Positions 8,541 through 18,461 are shown, counted from the stretch's first letter. The stretch: DNA of 61,326 nt from Acetobacter musti (GCF_011516835.1 NZ_WOTB01000023.1:1-61326), one strand, 5' to 3'. Numbers and translations: made by a program. Notes: a model not told the origin generated them from the letters alone.

Positions 8541-11500
8541 ATGAATTCAGCTCCTCATGGCTCCGCGGATACTCCCGACACCAGCCATGAAGATCAGAAG
8601 ACACCCCCGCCGGAACTTCACCTCAGCATCTCAATGCAGGACAGCATCAACGCCTCCCTCTGGGAAAACAGCGTCCCCGTCCTGCAAGCTCTCTCCCTCG
8701 ACAACCAGACGGACCGCAGCTTCCCCCGTCTCGATGTCACCATCACCTCCGACCCGCCCCTGATCCGCTCCCATACCTGGCGCCTCCAGGATATCAGCCC
8801 GCACCAGTTCCGCGCCATCGGCGGCCTCGAACTCAGACTGGACGGCCCCGCTCTCTGCAGACAGACTGAAGCCTCCCGCGCCGAAATCACCTTCACCGTC
8901 ACCACGCCGGCCACAGACGGTAAAGAACCCGAACAGCTCCACCAGCAGACCACCACCGTCCGCGTCCTCGCCCGGAACGAATGGGGCGGCCTGTCCGGCA
9001 TCCCCGATATCCTCGCCGCCTTCGTCCTCCCGAACGATCCCGCCGTTGCCCGCATCCTCCGCAGCGCCTCCTCCATCCTCAGAGACGCCGGGAAAACCCA
9101 CTCACTCGAAGGCTATCAGGGCAGCAAAACCCGCGTCTGGGAACAGGCGCAGGCCATCTGGTGCGCGATCTGCGCCCTGGATATCACCTACGTGAATCCA
9201 CCCGCATCCTTCATCGAAAGCGGCCAGCGCGTCCGCCTTCCCACCCAGATCGCCGAAGAAAAACTCGCAACCTGCCTCGACAGCGCCCTCCTCTTCGCCT
9301 CCTGCCTGGAAGCCGCCGGCCTCCACCCCGTCATCGTCCTCACGAAAGGCCACGCCTTCACCGGCCTCTGGCTCGCCGACACCGATGCCGGCAGCTCCGT
9401 CATGCAGGACCTGCCCGCATTCAGAAACCGCCTGAAACTCGACGACCTGAAAGTCTTCGAAACCACCCTCGTCACCCACGCCCGCAAACCCTCCTTCACC
9501 GCCGCCTGCGACAAAGGCGAGGCGACCCTCCGCCACGCCGGCGAGGACGAAGACAACACCTTCCGCGAAATCATCGACATCCACCGCGCCCGCATGCGGA
9601 AAATCCACCCGCTTTCCTCCGGCGCCGGCAGGGAAAACCCCGATACCGGCGAGAACGATCAGCCGGACGCCACCCATCAGCCCGTCTTCGAAGCCGCCCC
9701 CGGCCTGCGCGAAGACACAGCAGATCCGGCGGAAGACCTCCCGGACAATCCCGCCGATCGCATCAGCCGCTGGTGCAACCGCCTGCTCGATATGTCCGCC
9801 CGCAACCGCCTTCTGAATCTGCCGAAATCCGAAAAGCAGATCATCGAAATCGACTGCCCCGATCCCGCCGAACTCGAAAACCGCCTCGCCGAAATCCGCT
9901 CCGGCAGCAAAACAAAGCCGCTCCGCTTCTGCGCCTGGCCCGAAATGATGAAAAACGGCGACCCCCGTGACGCCGCCCTCCACCACGAACGCCATCACGA
10001 CGAAGCCGCGCTCACCTACGCCAGAGACGCCCTGAAACGCGGCGAACTCCTCGTCGACCGCACCGAACAGGCCCTCCAGGCCGCGCTGACCGAAATCTAC
10101 CGCCGCGCCCAGGCCGCGGAACAGGAAGGCGGCTCGAATATCCTCTTCCTCACCATCGGCGCCCTCGCCTGGACAAAAAAGGAAGGCGACAAACCCTGGC
10201 TCGCCCCTCTGATCCTCGTCCCCGTCACCCTCGAACGCCCGAGCGTGAAGTCCGGCTTCTTCCTCCGCGCCCACAGCGACGACAGCCGCGTCAACATCAC
10301 CCTGCTCGAAATGCTCCGCGAGGACTACGCCCTCCGCTTCCCCGAACTCGAAGGCGACACGCTCCCGGAGGACGAGGCCGGGCTCGACGTCAGCCGCATC
10401 GTCGACATCTTCCGTGCCCGTATCAGGCAGGTTCCTAAATGGGAAGTCCGCGATCACGTCACCCTGACGACACTCTCCTTCGCCAAATTCCTGATGTGGA
10501 AAGACCTCACGGAACGACGCGACAGCCTCCGCGCCAATGACGTCGCCCGCAAACTGCTCGACGGCGTCACGCAGGAAACCGCCGATACCCCGCCAGGCAC
10601 CTTCTTCACCGAAGCCGACGGCGAACTCGACGAAGCCCTCTCGAAAGCCGGCCTCGTCTGCCCCATGGAAGCAGATTCCTCCCAGCTCAGAGCCGTCGCC
10701 CGCGCCGCCTCCGGTGAAAACTTCGTCCTCATCGGCCCGCCCGGCACCGGAAAAAGCCAGACCATCACAAACATCATCGCCAACACCCTCGCCCAGGGCC
10801 GCACCGTCCTCTTCGTCGCCGAAAAACGCGCCGCCCTGGAAGTCGTCCGCAAACGCCTCAAAGACATCAGCCTCGCCGAATTCTGCCTCGACCTGTTCTC
10901 ACCCAAAGCCAGCAAAACCGGCGTCCTCGAACAGTTCGGCAACGCCCAGGGCGTCGCGGACAGCTTCGATGAATCGTTCTGGCAATACAGCCACACCCAG
11001 ATCGACCAGCTCCGCGCCGAACTCAACGCCTACGTCACCGAACTCCACAAACGCTGGCGCAACGGCTGGACGCCCTATCGCGGCATCGGCATCTCCCTGC
11101 GCGCCTTCGACGCCCGCATCATGGACCTCGCCCTCTCCTGGTCCGATCCCGACACCCACAGCGAAGACGATTACAAAAACCTCAGAGACGCCGCCGAAGA
11201 CCTCGCCCAGGTGCACGCCCGCATCGGCGACGTCGCCAGCTCCCCCGCGCTCGCCGGTCTCGCCCGCACCGAGTGGGGGCCGCAATGGGAGCGTGACTTC
11301 CTCGCCGCCATCCGCACGCTCCAGGCCTGCCTCGACCGCCTGATCCCCGCCGCGAAAGACGCCCGCAAACTGCTCGGCCTGAACCCGGACCTCCTCGCTC
11401 TCCCGGATATTCTCCGGACCAGCGACCTCTGCAGCCGGATCCTGAACCCCGAAGCCTGCGCCTGGGCCTTTACGGAAGACGCCTCCGCAACCCGCGAAAC

Positions 11501-14500
11501 CCTCTTCGCCGAACAGACCCCCATCGCCCGCCACCGCGCCCTGACCGGCGAACTCGAAACCACCTGGAAACCGGAAGTCACCACGCTCCCCCTCGAAGAC
11601 CTCCTGAAAACATGGCGTGAGGCAAAGGAGAAATCCGTCTTCCAGTTCCTCGCCCGCTCAAAGGCGCAGAAATCCGTCCGCGCCAGCCTCGCGGCTCACG
11701 CCACAGGCCAGATCCCCGAAGACTGCGAAGCCGAACTCGAACGCCTCGCTGAACTCCAGGCCATCGAAAAATGCCTGAACGACGCGCCCCATGCCAGAAC
11801 CGTCGGCCCGGACCTCTGGCGCGGCCTCGATACCGATTTCGATCAGATCGAAGCCCGGCATATCTGGGGCAAAATCACCCGCGGCACACTCGCCGCCGCA
11901 GCCCCCGACGTCACCGCCCTGCTCGCCGCCCGCACCCAGCTCACCACCCTCCTGCGCGACGGCCGCGATCTCCTGCAACCCGGCGGCGCCGCCCACACCA
12001 CCCTGAAAAAATTCCAGACAGAGCTTCAGACCGTCACGGACGCGCTCTCCGCTCTCAGCAGCCTCAGCGGCACGGACAGCGAGCAGCTCGTCAGCGCTAC
12101 CGCCCCCGACTGGCCCGCGCTCCTCCGCGCCAGGCTGGAGAGCTGGAACAATGCCGCCCGTGATCTCCGCGACTGGTGCAACTGGAAAATCACCTGCCAG
12201 AAAGCCGAACGCCTCGGTCTAGCCCCGCTCGTCGACGCCATCGGCAACGGCCTCATTCCCCCGGAACAGACCGTCAGCATCTTCGAGGCGAACTACGCCC
12301 GCTGGTGGATCGCCGCCGCCGTCGAGCAGTCGCCCCTCCTGCGCGGCTTCATCGCCGCCACGCACGAGAAAAGCATCGAACGTTTCCGCGACCTCGACCG
12401 CCAGCTCATGACCATGGCCTCCCGGATGATCCGCGCCCGCCTCGCCGGCAAAATCCCCGATGCCCGCACCCGTCAGACCGATCCGGAATACAAAGTCCTC
12501 ACCCGCGAGATTCAGAAAAAGACCCGCCACCTCCCCATCCGCCAGCTCGCGGAGAAAATGCCCGGCGCGCTCAGAAACCTGACCCCGTGCCTGATGATGA
12601 GCCCACTCTCCGTCGCGCAGTACCTCCCGCATAACGCGCGCCCCTTCGATCTCGTCATCTTCGACGAGGCCTCGCAGATCCCCACCTGGGACGCCGTCGG
12701 CGTCATCGGACGCGGCAGCCAGGTCATCGTCGTCGGCGACCCGAAACAGCTCCCGCCCACCAGCTTCTTCAGCAGCAACGCTGGCTCCGACGACGAAAAT
12801 ACGGATGTCGACACCTGCGATCTGGAATCCATCCTCGACGAATGTCTCGGCGCCGGCATCCCGCCCGTCTGGCTGAACTGGCATTACCGCAGCCGCCATG
12901 AAAGCCTCATCGCCTTCTCGAACCACGCCTATTATCACGGCCAGCTCGTCACCTTCCCGTCGCCCGCGACAAAGGATAACGCCGTCTCCTTCCGCTTCGT
13001 GCCGGACGGCGTCTACATGCGCGGCACAGGCAGAAACAATCCCGCCGAAGCCCGCGCCATCGTCACCGAAGCCGTGCGCCTCCTGCAGGACGGCAGCAAC
13101 CGCACCCTTGGCATCGTCACCTTCAACGCCCAGCAGCAGACCCTGATCTCGGATCTGTTCGACAAGGCCCGCGGCGATCACCCCGACATCGAACGCTTCT
13201 TCAGCCCGGAGACGACCAGCGAGCCCGTCCTGATCCGCAATCTCGAAAACGTTCAGGGCGAGGAACGCGACGTCATGCTGTTCTCCCTGACCTTCGGCCC
13301 CGATCAGGCCGGCCACATCACCATGAATTTCGGCGCCCTCAACCGCGACGGCGGCGAACGCCGTCTCAACGTCGCCATCACCCGAGCCCGCGAAAAACTG
13401 ATCGTTTTCGGCTCTCTCCGCGCCGACCAGATCGACATCCGCCGCACCGCCGCCCAGGGCGTGCATGACCTCCGCGACTTCCTCGCTTTCGCCGAACACG
13501 GCCCCACAGCCCTCGCCGGCGCCCATCACGGCTCCATCGGCGACTTCGACAGCCTGTTCGAGGAAGAAGTCGCCGCCCTCCTGCGCCGGAAAGGCTGGCA
13601 GGTCGTCCCGCAGGTGGGCGTCTCCGGCTTCCGCATCGATCTCGGCATCGTCGATCCCGACCGCCCCGCCATCTTCCTCGCCGGCGTCGAATGCGACGGC
13701 GCCACCTATCACCGCAGCGCCACCGCCCGCGATCGCGACCGCCTGCGCCATGCCGTCCTCGAGAACCTCGGCTGGTCCATCTGCCGCATCTGGTCCACCG
13801 ACTGGTGGACCAACGCCCCCCGCGAATGCGACCGCATCGACGCTACCCTCCGCGCCCTCCTCGAAACGAAACGCAAAGACCGCGCCGCACAGGAAGAAAA
13901 AGACCGCCAGGCCGCCGAAACCGCCAGCCGCCACAAACAGAACTCCGACCGCGCCGCTGCCAAAGCCCCCGACAACACCCCGTCAGATCATCCCACCACA
14001 GCAGGGCAGGGGACAGCCGCATCCCGGACCACATCCCCGGTCACGTCTCCGGCCACATCCGCCAGCACAGCTCCGGAGACAAATTCCGACACCATCCCGT
14101 CAGATCATCCCACCATCACAACAGAGCAGGGAACAGACACATCCCCGACCGCGTCCCGGACCACATCCCCGGTTACGTCTCCGGTCACATCCTCAGTAAC
14201 GCCTCCGGCCATATCTCCCGGCGCAGTCCCGGAAACAGAGACCAGAACAGAGTCCGCAACCGTTCCTGCAGCAGATTCCGCCCCGGCCCCCGGCACCCCG
14301 GCCCTGAAAACCACCCCCGAACCCGTATCCTCCCCGAACCCGGAACCCCTTTTCGCAAAAACCACGTCTCCGGACGCACCCGTCACAACCGCGCTCCCGA
14401 CCCCCGATCAGAGCCGCTTCTTCGACGCCGGCTACCAGCCCACCCTGAGCGCCCTCATCACGCATTATCTCGAACAGAACGGCCCCATACGTCAGGACCT

Positions 14501-14879
14501 CCTCGTCCAGGCCATCTCCCGCCTCCACAATTTCGGCCGCGCCGGCCGCGAAATCCGTGAACACATCACCGGCAGCATCCCGCCAGACCTGCGCCGTACC
14601 GACGAAGACCCCGGCCCCTTCCTCTGGCCCGCCTCCATGTCCCCCGAAACCGGAATGGCCTTCCCCGCGCCGGCAAAAGGCGAAACACTCGACCCCGCAA
14701 CAATCCCGCTCGCCGCCCTGACCTCCCGCGCCCGCACCCACCTCAGCGCCGGCCTGACACCCGAAGCCACAATCCTCGCCCTCCGCACCGATTGCGGCAT
14801 GTCCCGCATGGGCAGCACCACCCGCGCCAGACTGGAACAGGCCGTCAGCCAATTACTGGAAGAGAATCCGGCCCCATAA
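8541..14879 (+). CDS. Giant DUF4011 / SF1 helicase / nuclease / DUF3320 protein (putative defence)
   Basis: 2112 residues. In order: an N-terminal beta-rich region; a transglutaminase-like segment with C245 (CLDSALLFA) and H271 (GHAFTGLW); DUF4011 near 405-490 (RWCNRLLDMSARNRLLNL); a superfamily 1 helicase with Walker A GPPGTGKS at 732-739, Walker B DEAS at 1375-1378, GDPKQLPPTSFF, HYRSRHESLIAFSNHAYY and RRLNVAITRAREKL; a restriction-fold nuclease near 1665-1760 with D1700 and E1717 (GVECDGATYH); a Ser/Thr/Pro linker near 1812-1953; and DUF3320 near 1968-2030. Proteins of this plan are predicted single-gene anti-phage or nucleic-acid-processing factors. It is isolated, with no methylase or toxin-antitoxin partner beside it. 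The frame is intact and strongly C-ending in codon use. Confidence 0.9.
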   Translation: MNSAPHGSADTPDTSHEDQKTPPPELHLSISMQDSINASLWENSVPVLQALSLDNQTDRSFPRLDVTITSDPPLIRSHTWRLQDISPHQFRAIGGLELRLDGPALCRQTEASRAEITFTVTTPATDGKEPEQLHQQTTTVRVLARNEWGGLSGIPDILAAFVLPNDPAVARILRSASSILRDAGKTHSLEGYQGSKTRVWEQAQAIWCAICALDITYVNPPASFIESGQRVRLPTQIAEEKLATCLDSALLFASCLEAAGLHPVIVLTKGHAFTGLWLADTDAGSSVMQDLPAFRNRLKLDDLKVFETTLVTHARKPSFTAACDKGEATLRHAGEDEDNTFREIIDIHRARMRKIHPLSSGAGRENPDTGENDQPDATHQPVFEAAPGLREDTADPAEDLPDNPADRISRWCNRLLDMSARNRLLNLPKSEKQIIEIDCPDPAELENRLAEIRSGSKTKPLRFCAWPEMMKNGDPRDAALHHERHHDEAALTYARDALKRGELLVDRTEQALQAALTEIYRRAQAAEQEGGSNILFLTIGALAWTKKEGDKPWLAPLILVPVTLERPSVKSGFFLRAHSDDSRVNITLLEMLREDYALRFPELEGDTLPEDEAGLDVSRIVDIFRARIRQVPKWEVRDHVTLTTLSFAKFLMWKDLTERRDSLRANDVARKLLDGVTQETADTPPGTFFTEADGELDEALSKAGLVCPMEADSSQLRAVARAASGENFVLIGPPGTGKSQTITNIIANTLAQGRTVLFVAEKRAALEVVRKRLKDISLAEFCLDLFSPKASKTGVLEQFGNAQGVADSFDESFWQYSHTQIDQLRAELNAYVTELHKRWRNGWTPYRGIGISLRAFDARIMDLALSWSDPDTHSEDDYKNLRDAAEDLAQVHARIGDVASSPALAGLARTEWGPQWERDFLAAIRTLQACLDRLIPAAKDARKLLGLNPDLLALPDILRTSDLCSRILNPEACAWAFTEDASATRETLFAEQTPIARHRALTGELETTWKPEVTTLPLEDLLKTWREAKEKSVFQFLARSKAQKSVRASLAAHATGQIPEDCEAELERLAELQAIEKCLNDAPHARTVGPDLWRGLDTDFDQIEARHIWGKITRGTLAAAAPDVTALLAARTQLTTLLRDGRDLLQPGGAAHTTLKKFQTELQTVTDALSALSSLSGTDSEQLVSATAPDWPALLRARLESWNNAARDLRDWCNWKITCQKAERLGLAPLVDAIGNGLIPPEQTVSIFEANYARWWIAAAVEQSPLLRGFIAATHEKSIERFRDLDRQLMTMASRMIRARLAGKIPDARTRQTDPEYKVLTREIQKKTRHLPIRQLAEKMPGALRNLTPCLMMSPLSVAQYLPHNARPFDLVIFDEASQIPTWDAVGVIGRGSQVIVVGDPKQLPPTSFFSSNAGSDDENTDVDTCDLESILDECLGAGIPPVWLNWHYRSRHESLIAFSNHAYYHGQLVTFPSPATKDNAVSFRFVPDGVYMRGTGRNNPAEARAIVTEAVRLLQDGSNRTLGIVTFNAQQQTLISDLFDKARGDHPDIERFFSPETTSEPVLIRNLENVQGEERDVMLFSLTFGPDQAGHITMNFGALNRDGGERRLNVAITRAREKLIVFGSLRADQIDIRRTAAQGVHDLRDFLAFAEHGPTALAGAHHGSIGDFDSLFEEEVAALLRRKGWQVVPQVGVSGFRIDLGIVDPDRPAIFLAGVECDGATYHRSATARDRDRLRHAVLENLGWSICRIWSTDWWTNAPRECDRIDATLRALLETKRKDRAAQEEKDRQAAETASRHKQNSDRAAAKAPDNTPSDHPTTAGQGTAASRTTSPVTSPATSASTAPETNSDTIPSDHPTITTEQGTDTSPTASRTTSPVTSPVTSSVTPPAISPGAVPETETRTESATVPAADSAPAPGTPALKTTPEPVSSPNPEPLFAKTTSPDAPVTTALPTPDQSRFFDAGYQPTLSALITHYLEQNGPIRQDLLVQAISRLHNFGRAGREIREHITGSIPPDLRRTDEDPGPFLWPASMSPETGMAFPAPAKGETLDPATIPLAALTSRARTHLSAGLTPEATILALRTDCGMSRMGSTTRARLEQAVSQLLEENPAP
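13978..14191 (+). repeat. Imperfect direct repeat in the linker of the giant helicase
   Basis: Two copies about 118 bases apart begin CCCGTCAGATCATCCCACCA (13979 and about 14097) and end with the shared ACATCCCCGGT and TCTCCGG pieces. They encode PSDHPT...TTSPVTSP segments of the disordered linker between nuclease and DUF3320. The repeat suggests slippage-driven length variation of the linker. Confidence 0.6.
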
Positions 14880-15447
14880 AGCCATCAGAGCGGGGAGGGA
14901 CAGCTACGGCCCCGGAAAACAACGCCCTGCCTGCTCCCCACACCACTCTATGCAAAACAACACCGCCGCTCACCCGGACACGACCAGACAAAAACATCCC
15001 CGATCCCCGCCAGCCCGCGCAGAACAACAGCAAACAGCCACCTCCCCCCACGGCCCCCGAAGACCAGAAAACAGAACCGTCCCCGAAACAAAAACGTCCA
15101 TAACCTTCTGGAATCGCGTCCGTCCTCCATACCGTCCCCGCAACGAAACAAGACCCCCGCCAGCCCGCGCCGGAAATAATGTCCTGGCCCCGCCGCCCGG
15201 AGACACGTCCTTTTCGATCCCATTTCCCCGGCAATGCCCGGTCCGCACCATCCCGCCACCCACAGCCGGAAAGGCCAGACCCCGTTCGTGATCCGCACTC
15301 CCCTGAACCACCCCGGCAGCCCGCCTCCGGCAAATTTTTTCTGCCTCGCCAGACCGGGCCGGACAGCCCCCCACCCTTCTGGAAAACCTGGCCCCCGATT
15401 CTCATGTCAGCACGTCATTTCCGGCCTTTGACGGCAGCCTGTCCGGA
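14880..15447. other. Gene-free C-rich stretch between the giant helicase gene and nth
   Basis: About 570 bases, strongly C-rich on the plus strand. Several open frames exist on both strands, but they give Pro/Arg or Gly/Trp low-complexity products without start signals or recognisable domains, so I do not call a gene. A 16-base sequence, CCCCGCCAGCCCGCGC, occurs at 15005 and again exactly 150 bases later at 15155. It could be decayed coding DNA. Confidence 0.5.
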
Positions 15448-16299
15448 ATGAGACAATCGAACGCCATGACCAGCACCACATCACGCCCCGGACCGAAATC
15501 CACACCGAAATCCACGCCGCCGTCACGCAAGGTTTCGCCGCCAGCCGCAAAAGCCGCGCCGGCCAGAATCCGCCCGGCCTCAAAACGCAAACCCAAAGCC
15601 GCCACCCACGCGCCGAACGGCACCGCCAACGCCCCGCGCAACATGACGAAAGCGGAGATCGCCGGCTTCCTCGCAGACCTCGCTCGCACCTGGCCCGACG
15701 CCGCAACCGAGCTGAAATTCGAAACCCCGTTCCAGCTCCTCATCGCCACGGCCCTCGCCGCCCAGGCCACCGACGCCTCCGTCAACCGCGTCACCCCGGC
15801 TCTCTTCGCCATCGCGCCCGGACCGGCCGAAATGGCGAAACTCAGCGTCGAGGAGGTCGGCGAGCACATCCGCACCATCGGTCTCTGGCGGAACAAGGCA
15901 AAGAACGTCGTCGCCCTCTCCCAGGCCCTGATGGACCGCTTCGGCGGCGAAGTCCCCGCCGACCGCGAAGCGCTCGAATCCCTGCCCGGAGTCGGCCGCA
16001 AAACCGCCGCCGTCGTCCTCAACGTCGCCTTCGGCCAGGCCGCCGTCCCGGTCGACACGCACGCCTTCCGCCTCGCCAACCGCACCGGCCTGGCGCGCGG
16101 CAAAACCGTGCTGGACGTCGAGCGCGGCCTCGAATCCCGCATCCCGCCCGATCTTCTGCGGGAATCGCATCACTGGCTCATTCTGCAGGGCCGCTATGTC
16201 TGCAAGGCCCGCCGCCCGGAATGCTGGCGCTGCGCCGCCACCCGCAACTGCCTCTATCCCGAAAAGGAACTGATCCCGCCCCGCCGCGTGAAGGACTGA
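15448..16299 (+). CDS. nth: Endonuclease III (DNA glycosylase/AP lyase)
   Basis: 283 residues. The first 65 or so form a Lys/Ala/Pro-rich, probably disordered extension; the Nth fold follows. The helix-hairpin-helix LPGVGRKTAAVVLN supplies catalytic K185, VDTHAFRLANR supplies D203, and C252, C259, C262 and C268 have the C-x6-C-x2-C-x5-C spacing of the [4Fe-4S] cluster. It removes oxidised pyrimidines and cleaves AP sites in base excision repair. ATG 15466 (residue 7) is an alternative start; neither has a strong ribosome site. Confidence 0.95.
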   Translation: MRQSNAMTSTTSRPGPKSTPKSTPPSRKVSPPAAKAAPARIRPASKRKPKAATHAPNGTANAPRNMTKAEIAGFLADLARTWPDAATELKFETPFQLLIATALAAQATDASVNRVTPALFAIAPGPAEMAKLSVEEVGEHIRTIGLWRNKAKNVVALSQALMDRFGGEVPADREALESLPGVGRKTAAVVLNVAFGQAAVPVDTHAFRLANRTGLARGKTVLDVERGLESRIPPDLLRESHHWLILQGRYVCKARRPECWRCAATRNCLYPEKELIPPRRVKD

Positions 16300-16487
16300 C
16301 ATTGACCGGAGCCGGCTCCGTCCCAATCTGAAAGGGAAAGGCCGCCATCCCGGAAACAGCCGTTTCCCCGACGGCGGAACGGGTTTGTATTTGGAACGCC
16401 CTGCGCTAGACCGGAACCGGGCGGCCCGAAGCCGAACGGCAGGGTCCGGCATCAGGCAGGGCCGCAGCGAAGCAGGATGCGCAGACG

Positions 16488-17495
16488 ATGGATTACATAA
16501 TCGGCCAGAACCCACCGGCCCAGAATCCAGGAAGCAGGAATCCGGGAAGCCATACGCCGGGAGGTATGGGCGCGCCGGGTGCCGCTCCGTCCGCGCAGAC
16601 CGCCGACGTCATCATGGACGGCACCGAAACCAATTTCATGCAGGCCGTGATCGAGGCCAGCAACACCGTCCCCGTCCTCGTCGATTTCTGGGCCGACTGG
16701 TGCGGCCCCTGTAAGCAGCTCACCCCGGTCATCGAAAAAGTCGTCCGCGCCGCCAAAGGCCGGGTCAGACTCGTCAAGGTCGATATCGAAGCCAACCGCG
16801 CGCTCGCCGCCCAGCTCACCCGCATCGGCCTGCCTCTCCAGTCGATCCCGATGGTCGCAGCCTTCTGGAAAGGGCAGATTCTCGACCTCTTCCAGGGCGC
16901 CCTGCCGGAAAGCCAGGTTAAAAAATTCGTCGAAACGGTCCTCAAATCGGCAGGCGGCGGCACCCTGCCGAGCGCCGACCTCCTCACCGAGGCCCGCACG
17001 GCAATGGAAACGAACCAGCCCGAACATGCCGCCGAGCTGTTCTCGGCCGTTCTCGGAGAGGAACCCGAAAACCCCGCCGCATGGGGTGGCCTCATCCGCG
17101 CTCTGCTCGCTCTCGATAACGAGGAAGCCGCCACCGCCGCGCTCGAAGATGTGCCGCAGGCCATCGCGACCCACCCGGAGATCGAAGGCGCCCGCGCTGA
17201 ACTCGAACTCAAAAGGGAAGGGCGCCGCGTCGCCGGCGAGGCCGACGAACTTCGCCGCCGCATCGAAGCGAACCCGGAAGACTTCGAGGCCCGGATGAAT
17301 CTCGCCAACGCCCTGAACGTATCAGGCCACCGCGAGGAAGCCGCCGCCGAACTGCTGGCCATCATCCGCGCCGACCGCAACTGGAATGAAGGCGCCGCGA
17401 AGCAGCTTCTGTTCAAATTCTTCGAGGCCTGGGGGCACGACGATCCCGCGACCCTCACCGCACGGCGTCGCCTTTCCTCGCTTCTGTTTTCCTGA
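16488..17495 (+). CDS. Thioredoxin-TPR co-chaperone (YbbN/CnoX type)
   Basis: 335 residues. A Gly/Pro-rich leader of about 40 residues precedes a thioredoxin domain with active site WCGPCK (C72, C75) and a cis-proline region near QSIPMVAAFW, then TPR-like helices to the C-terminus (AELFSAVLGEEPENPAAWGGLIRALL, RIEANPEDFEARMNLANAL). This matches the CnoX/YbbN layout, a holdase linked to GroEL and oxidative stress. Unlike the E. coli protein, both active-site cysteines are kept. The next gene starts 6 bases after the stop, so the two are probably co-transcribed. Confidence 0.92.
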   Translation: MDYIIGQNPPAQNPGSRNPGSHTPGGMGAPGAAPSAQTADVIMDGTETNFMQAVIEASNTVPVLVDFWADWCGPCKQLTPVIEKVVRAAKGRVRLVKVDIEANRALAAQLTRIGLPLQSIPMVAAFWKGQILDLFQGALPESQVKKFVETVLKSAGGGTLPSADLLTEARTAMETNQPEHAAELFSAVLGEEPENPAAWGGLIRALLALDNEEAATAALEDVPQAIATHPEIEGARAELELKREGRRVAGEADELRRRIEANPEDFEARMNLANALNVSGHREEAAAELLAIIRADRNWNEGAAKQLLFKFFEAWGHDDPATLTARRRLSSLLFS

Positions 17496-17501
17496 GGAGG
17501 C

Positions 17502-18215
17502 ATGAGGCTGGACGCATCCCTTTTTGACGACGACATCCCGAGAACCGTCCCCCGTCTGCCGGATATCACGCTTGCGGACCTTCCGGCGGAAATCGGGCTG
17601 TTCCCCCTGTTCGGCTCTCTGCTGCTGCCCAGGGGCAAGCTGCCGCTCAACGTCTTCGAACCGCGTTACATCGCCCTCGTCGAAGACGCTCTGGCCGCAC
17701 AGCGTCTGATCGGAATCATCCAGCCCTTCGACGAACTTCATGACGACTCCGATGAAGCCGGAGACCTCCCGCCGCTCTTCGATGTCGGCTGCATCGGCCG
17801 TATCACCTCTTTCGCGGAACGCCCTGACGGAACCTTCGCCGTCACCCTGACCGGCATCACCCGCTTCCGCTATCTTCGTGAAAGTGGCGGCCGTCGCGGC
17901 TACCGCACCGCCCGTATCGATGTCTCCGCCTATGCTGGAGATCTGAGCGAGATCCCGTCCGCGCCATTCGACCGGGACCAGCTCCTCACTTCGCTTAAAA
18001 GCTATTTCAACGTCCGGGGCCTCGGCGTGCGCTGGGAGGTCATCGACCAGATGGGCGACGATGCCCTCCTCATCACGCTTCCGATGATCTGCCCGTTTCC
18101 CTCCGCGGAAAAGCAGGCTCTGCTTGAAGCCGGGTCCCTGACAGACCGCGCCCGTGTGCTACAATCGCTGCTCGATCTGTCCGGCCCTTTTCCGGATGGC
18201 GTGCGTCCGTCATAG
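17502..18215 (+). CDS. LON peptidase substrate-binding domain protein
   Basis: 237 residues matching the stand-alone Lon N-terminal (LAN) domain: LFPLFGSLLLPRGKLPLNVFEPRYIALVEDAL near residue 32, then GCIGRITSFAERPDGTFAVTLTGITRFR. No ATPase or protease domain follows. Members are widespread next to thioredoxin-like genes in alphaproteobacteria; the role is not settled. ATG 17502 has an excellent ribosome site (GAGGAGG) overlapping the end of the thioredoxin gene. Confidence 0.92.
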   Translation: MRLDASLFDDDIPRTVPRLPDITLADLPAEIGLFPLFGSLLLPRGKLPLNVFEPRYIALVEDALAAQRLIGIIQPFDELHDDSDEAGDLPPLFDVGCIGRITSFAERPDGTFAVTLTGITRFRYLRESGGRRGYRTARIDVSAYAGDLSEIPSAPFDRDQLLTSLKSYFNVRGLGVRWEVIDQMGDDALLITLPMICPFPSAEKQALLEAGSLTDRARVLQSLLDLSGPFPDGVRPS

Positions 18216-18269
18216 ATGTCCGTCACAGAGACTGTAAAACTGTTCCGATAAGCTTTCCGGAGAATGTCC

Positions 18270-18461
18270 ATGTCATCGCCCCAGACCTCCGCTCCCCTTG
18301 ATCCGCGCCTGCTGTCAGTGCTGGTGTGCCCGGTCACGAAGGGTCCGCTTATCTATGACCGGGAAGCCGGTGAACTGATCAGCAGACAGGCGGGCCTTGC
18401 TTTCCCGATTCGTGACGGAATTCCGGTCATGCTTCCTGAGGAAGCACGTCAGATCAGCTGA
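18270..18461 (+). CDS. Trm112 family protein
   Basis: A 63-residue protein of the YcaR/Trm112 type: [17 protein letters not shown], then [26 protein letters not shown]. Only one cysteine of the zinc-knuckle pair remains, as in many bacterial members. Small proteins of this family serve as partners of methyltransferases in eukaryotes; the bacterial role is less clear. ATG 18270 is preferred because GGAG lies 7 bases upstream; ATG 18264 is too close to it. Confidence 0.9.
   Translation: MSSPQTSAPLDPRLLSVLVCPVTKGPLIYDREAGELISRQAGLAFPIRDGIPVMLPEEARQIS

Noticed and set aside
12219..13934. 571-codon minus-strand frame inside the giant helicase gene
   Set aside because: Antisense Ala/Gly/Asp-rich shadow; the plus strand carries clear helicase and nuclease motifs.
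14950..15291. 113-codon plus-strand frame in the gene-free stretch
   Set aside because: Low-complexity Pro/Arg/Thr composition, no ribosome site, and similar open frames occur on the other strand.
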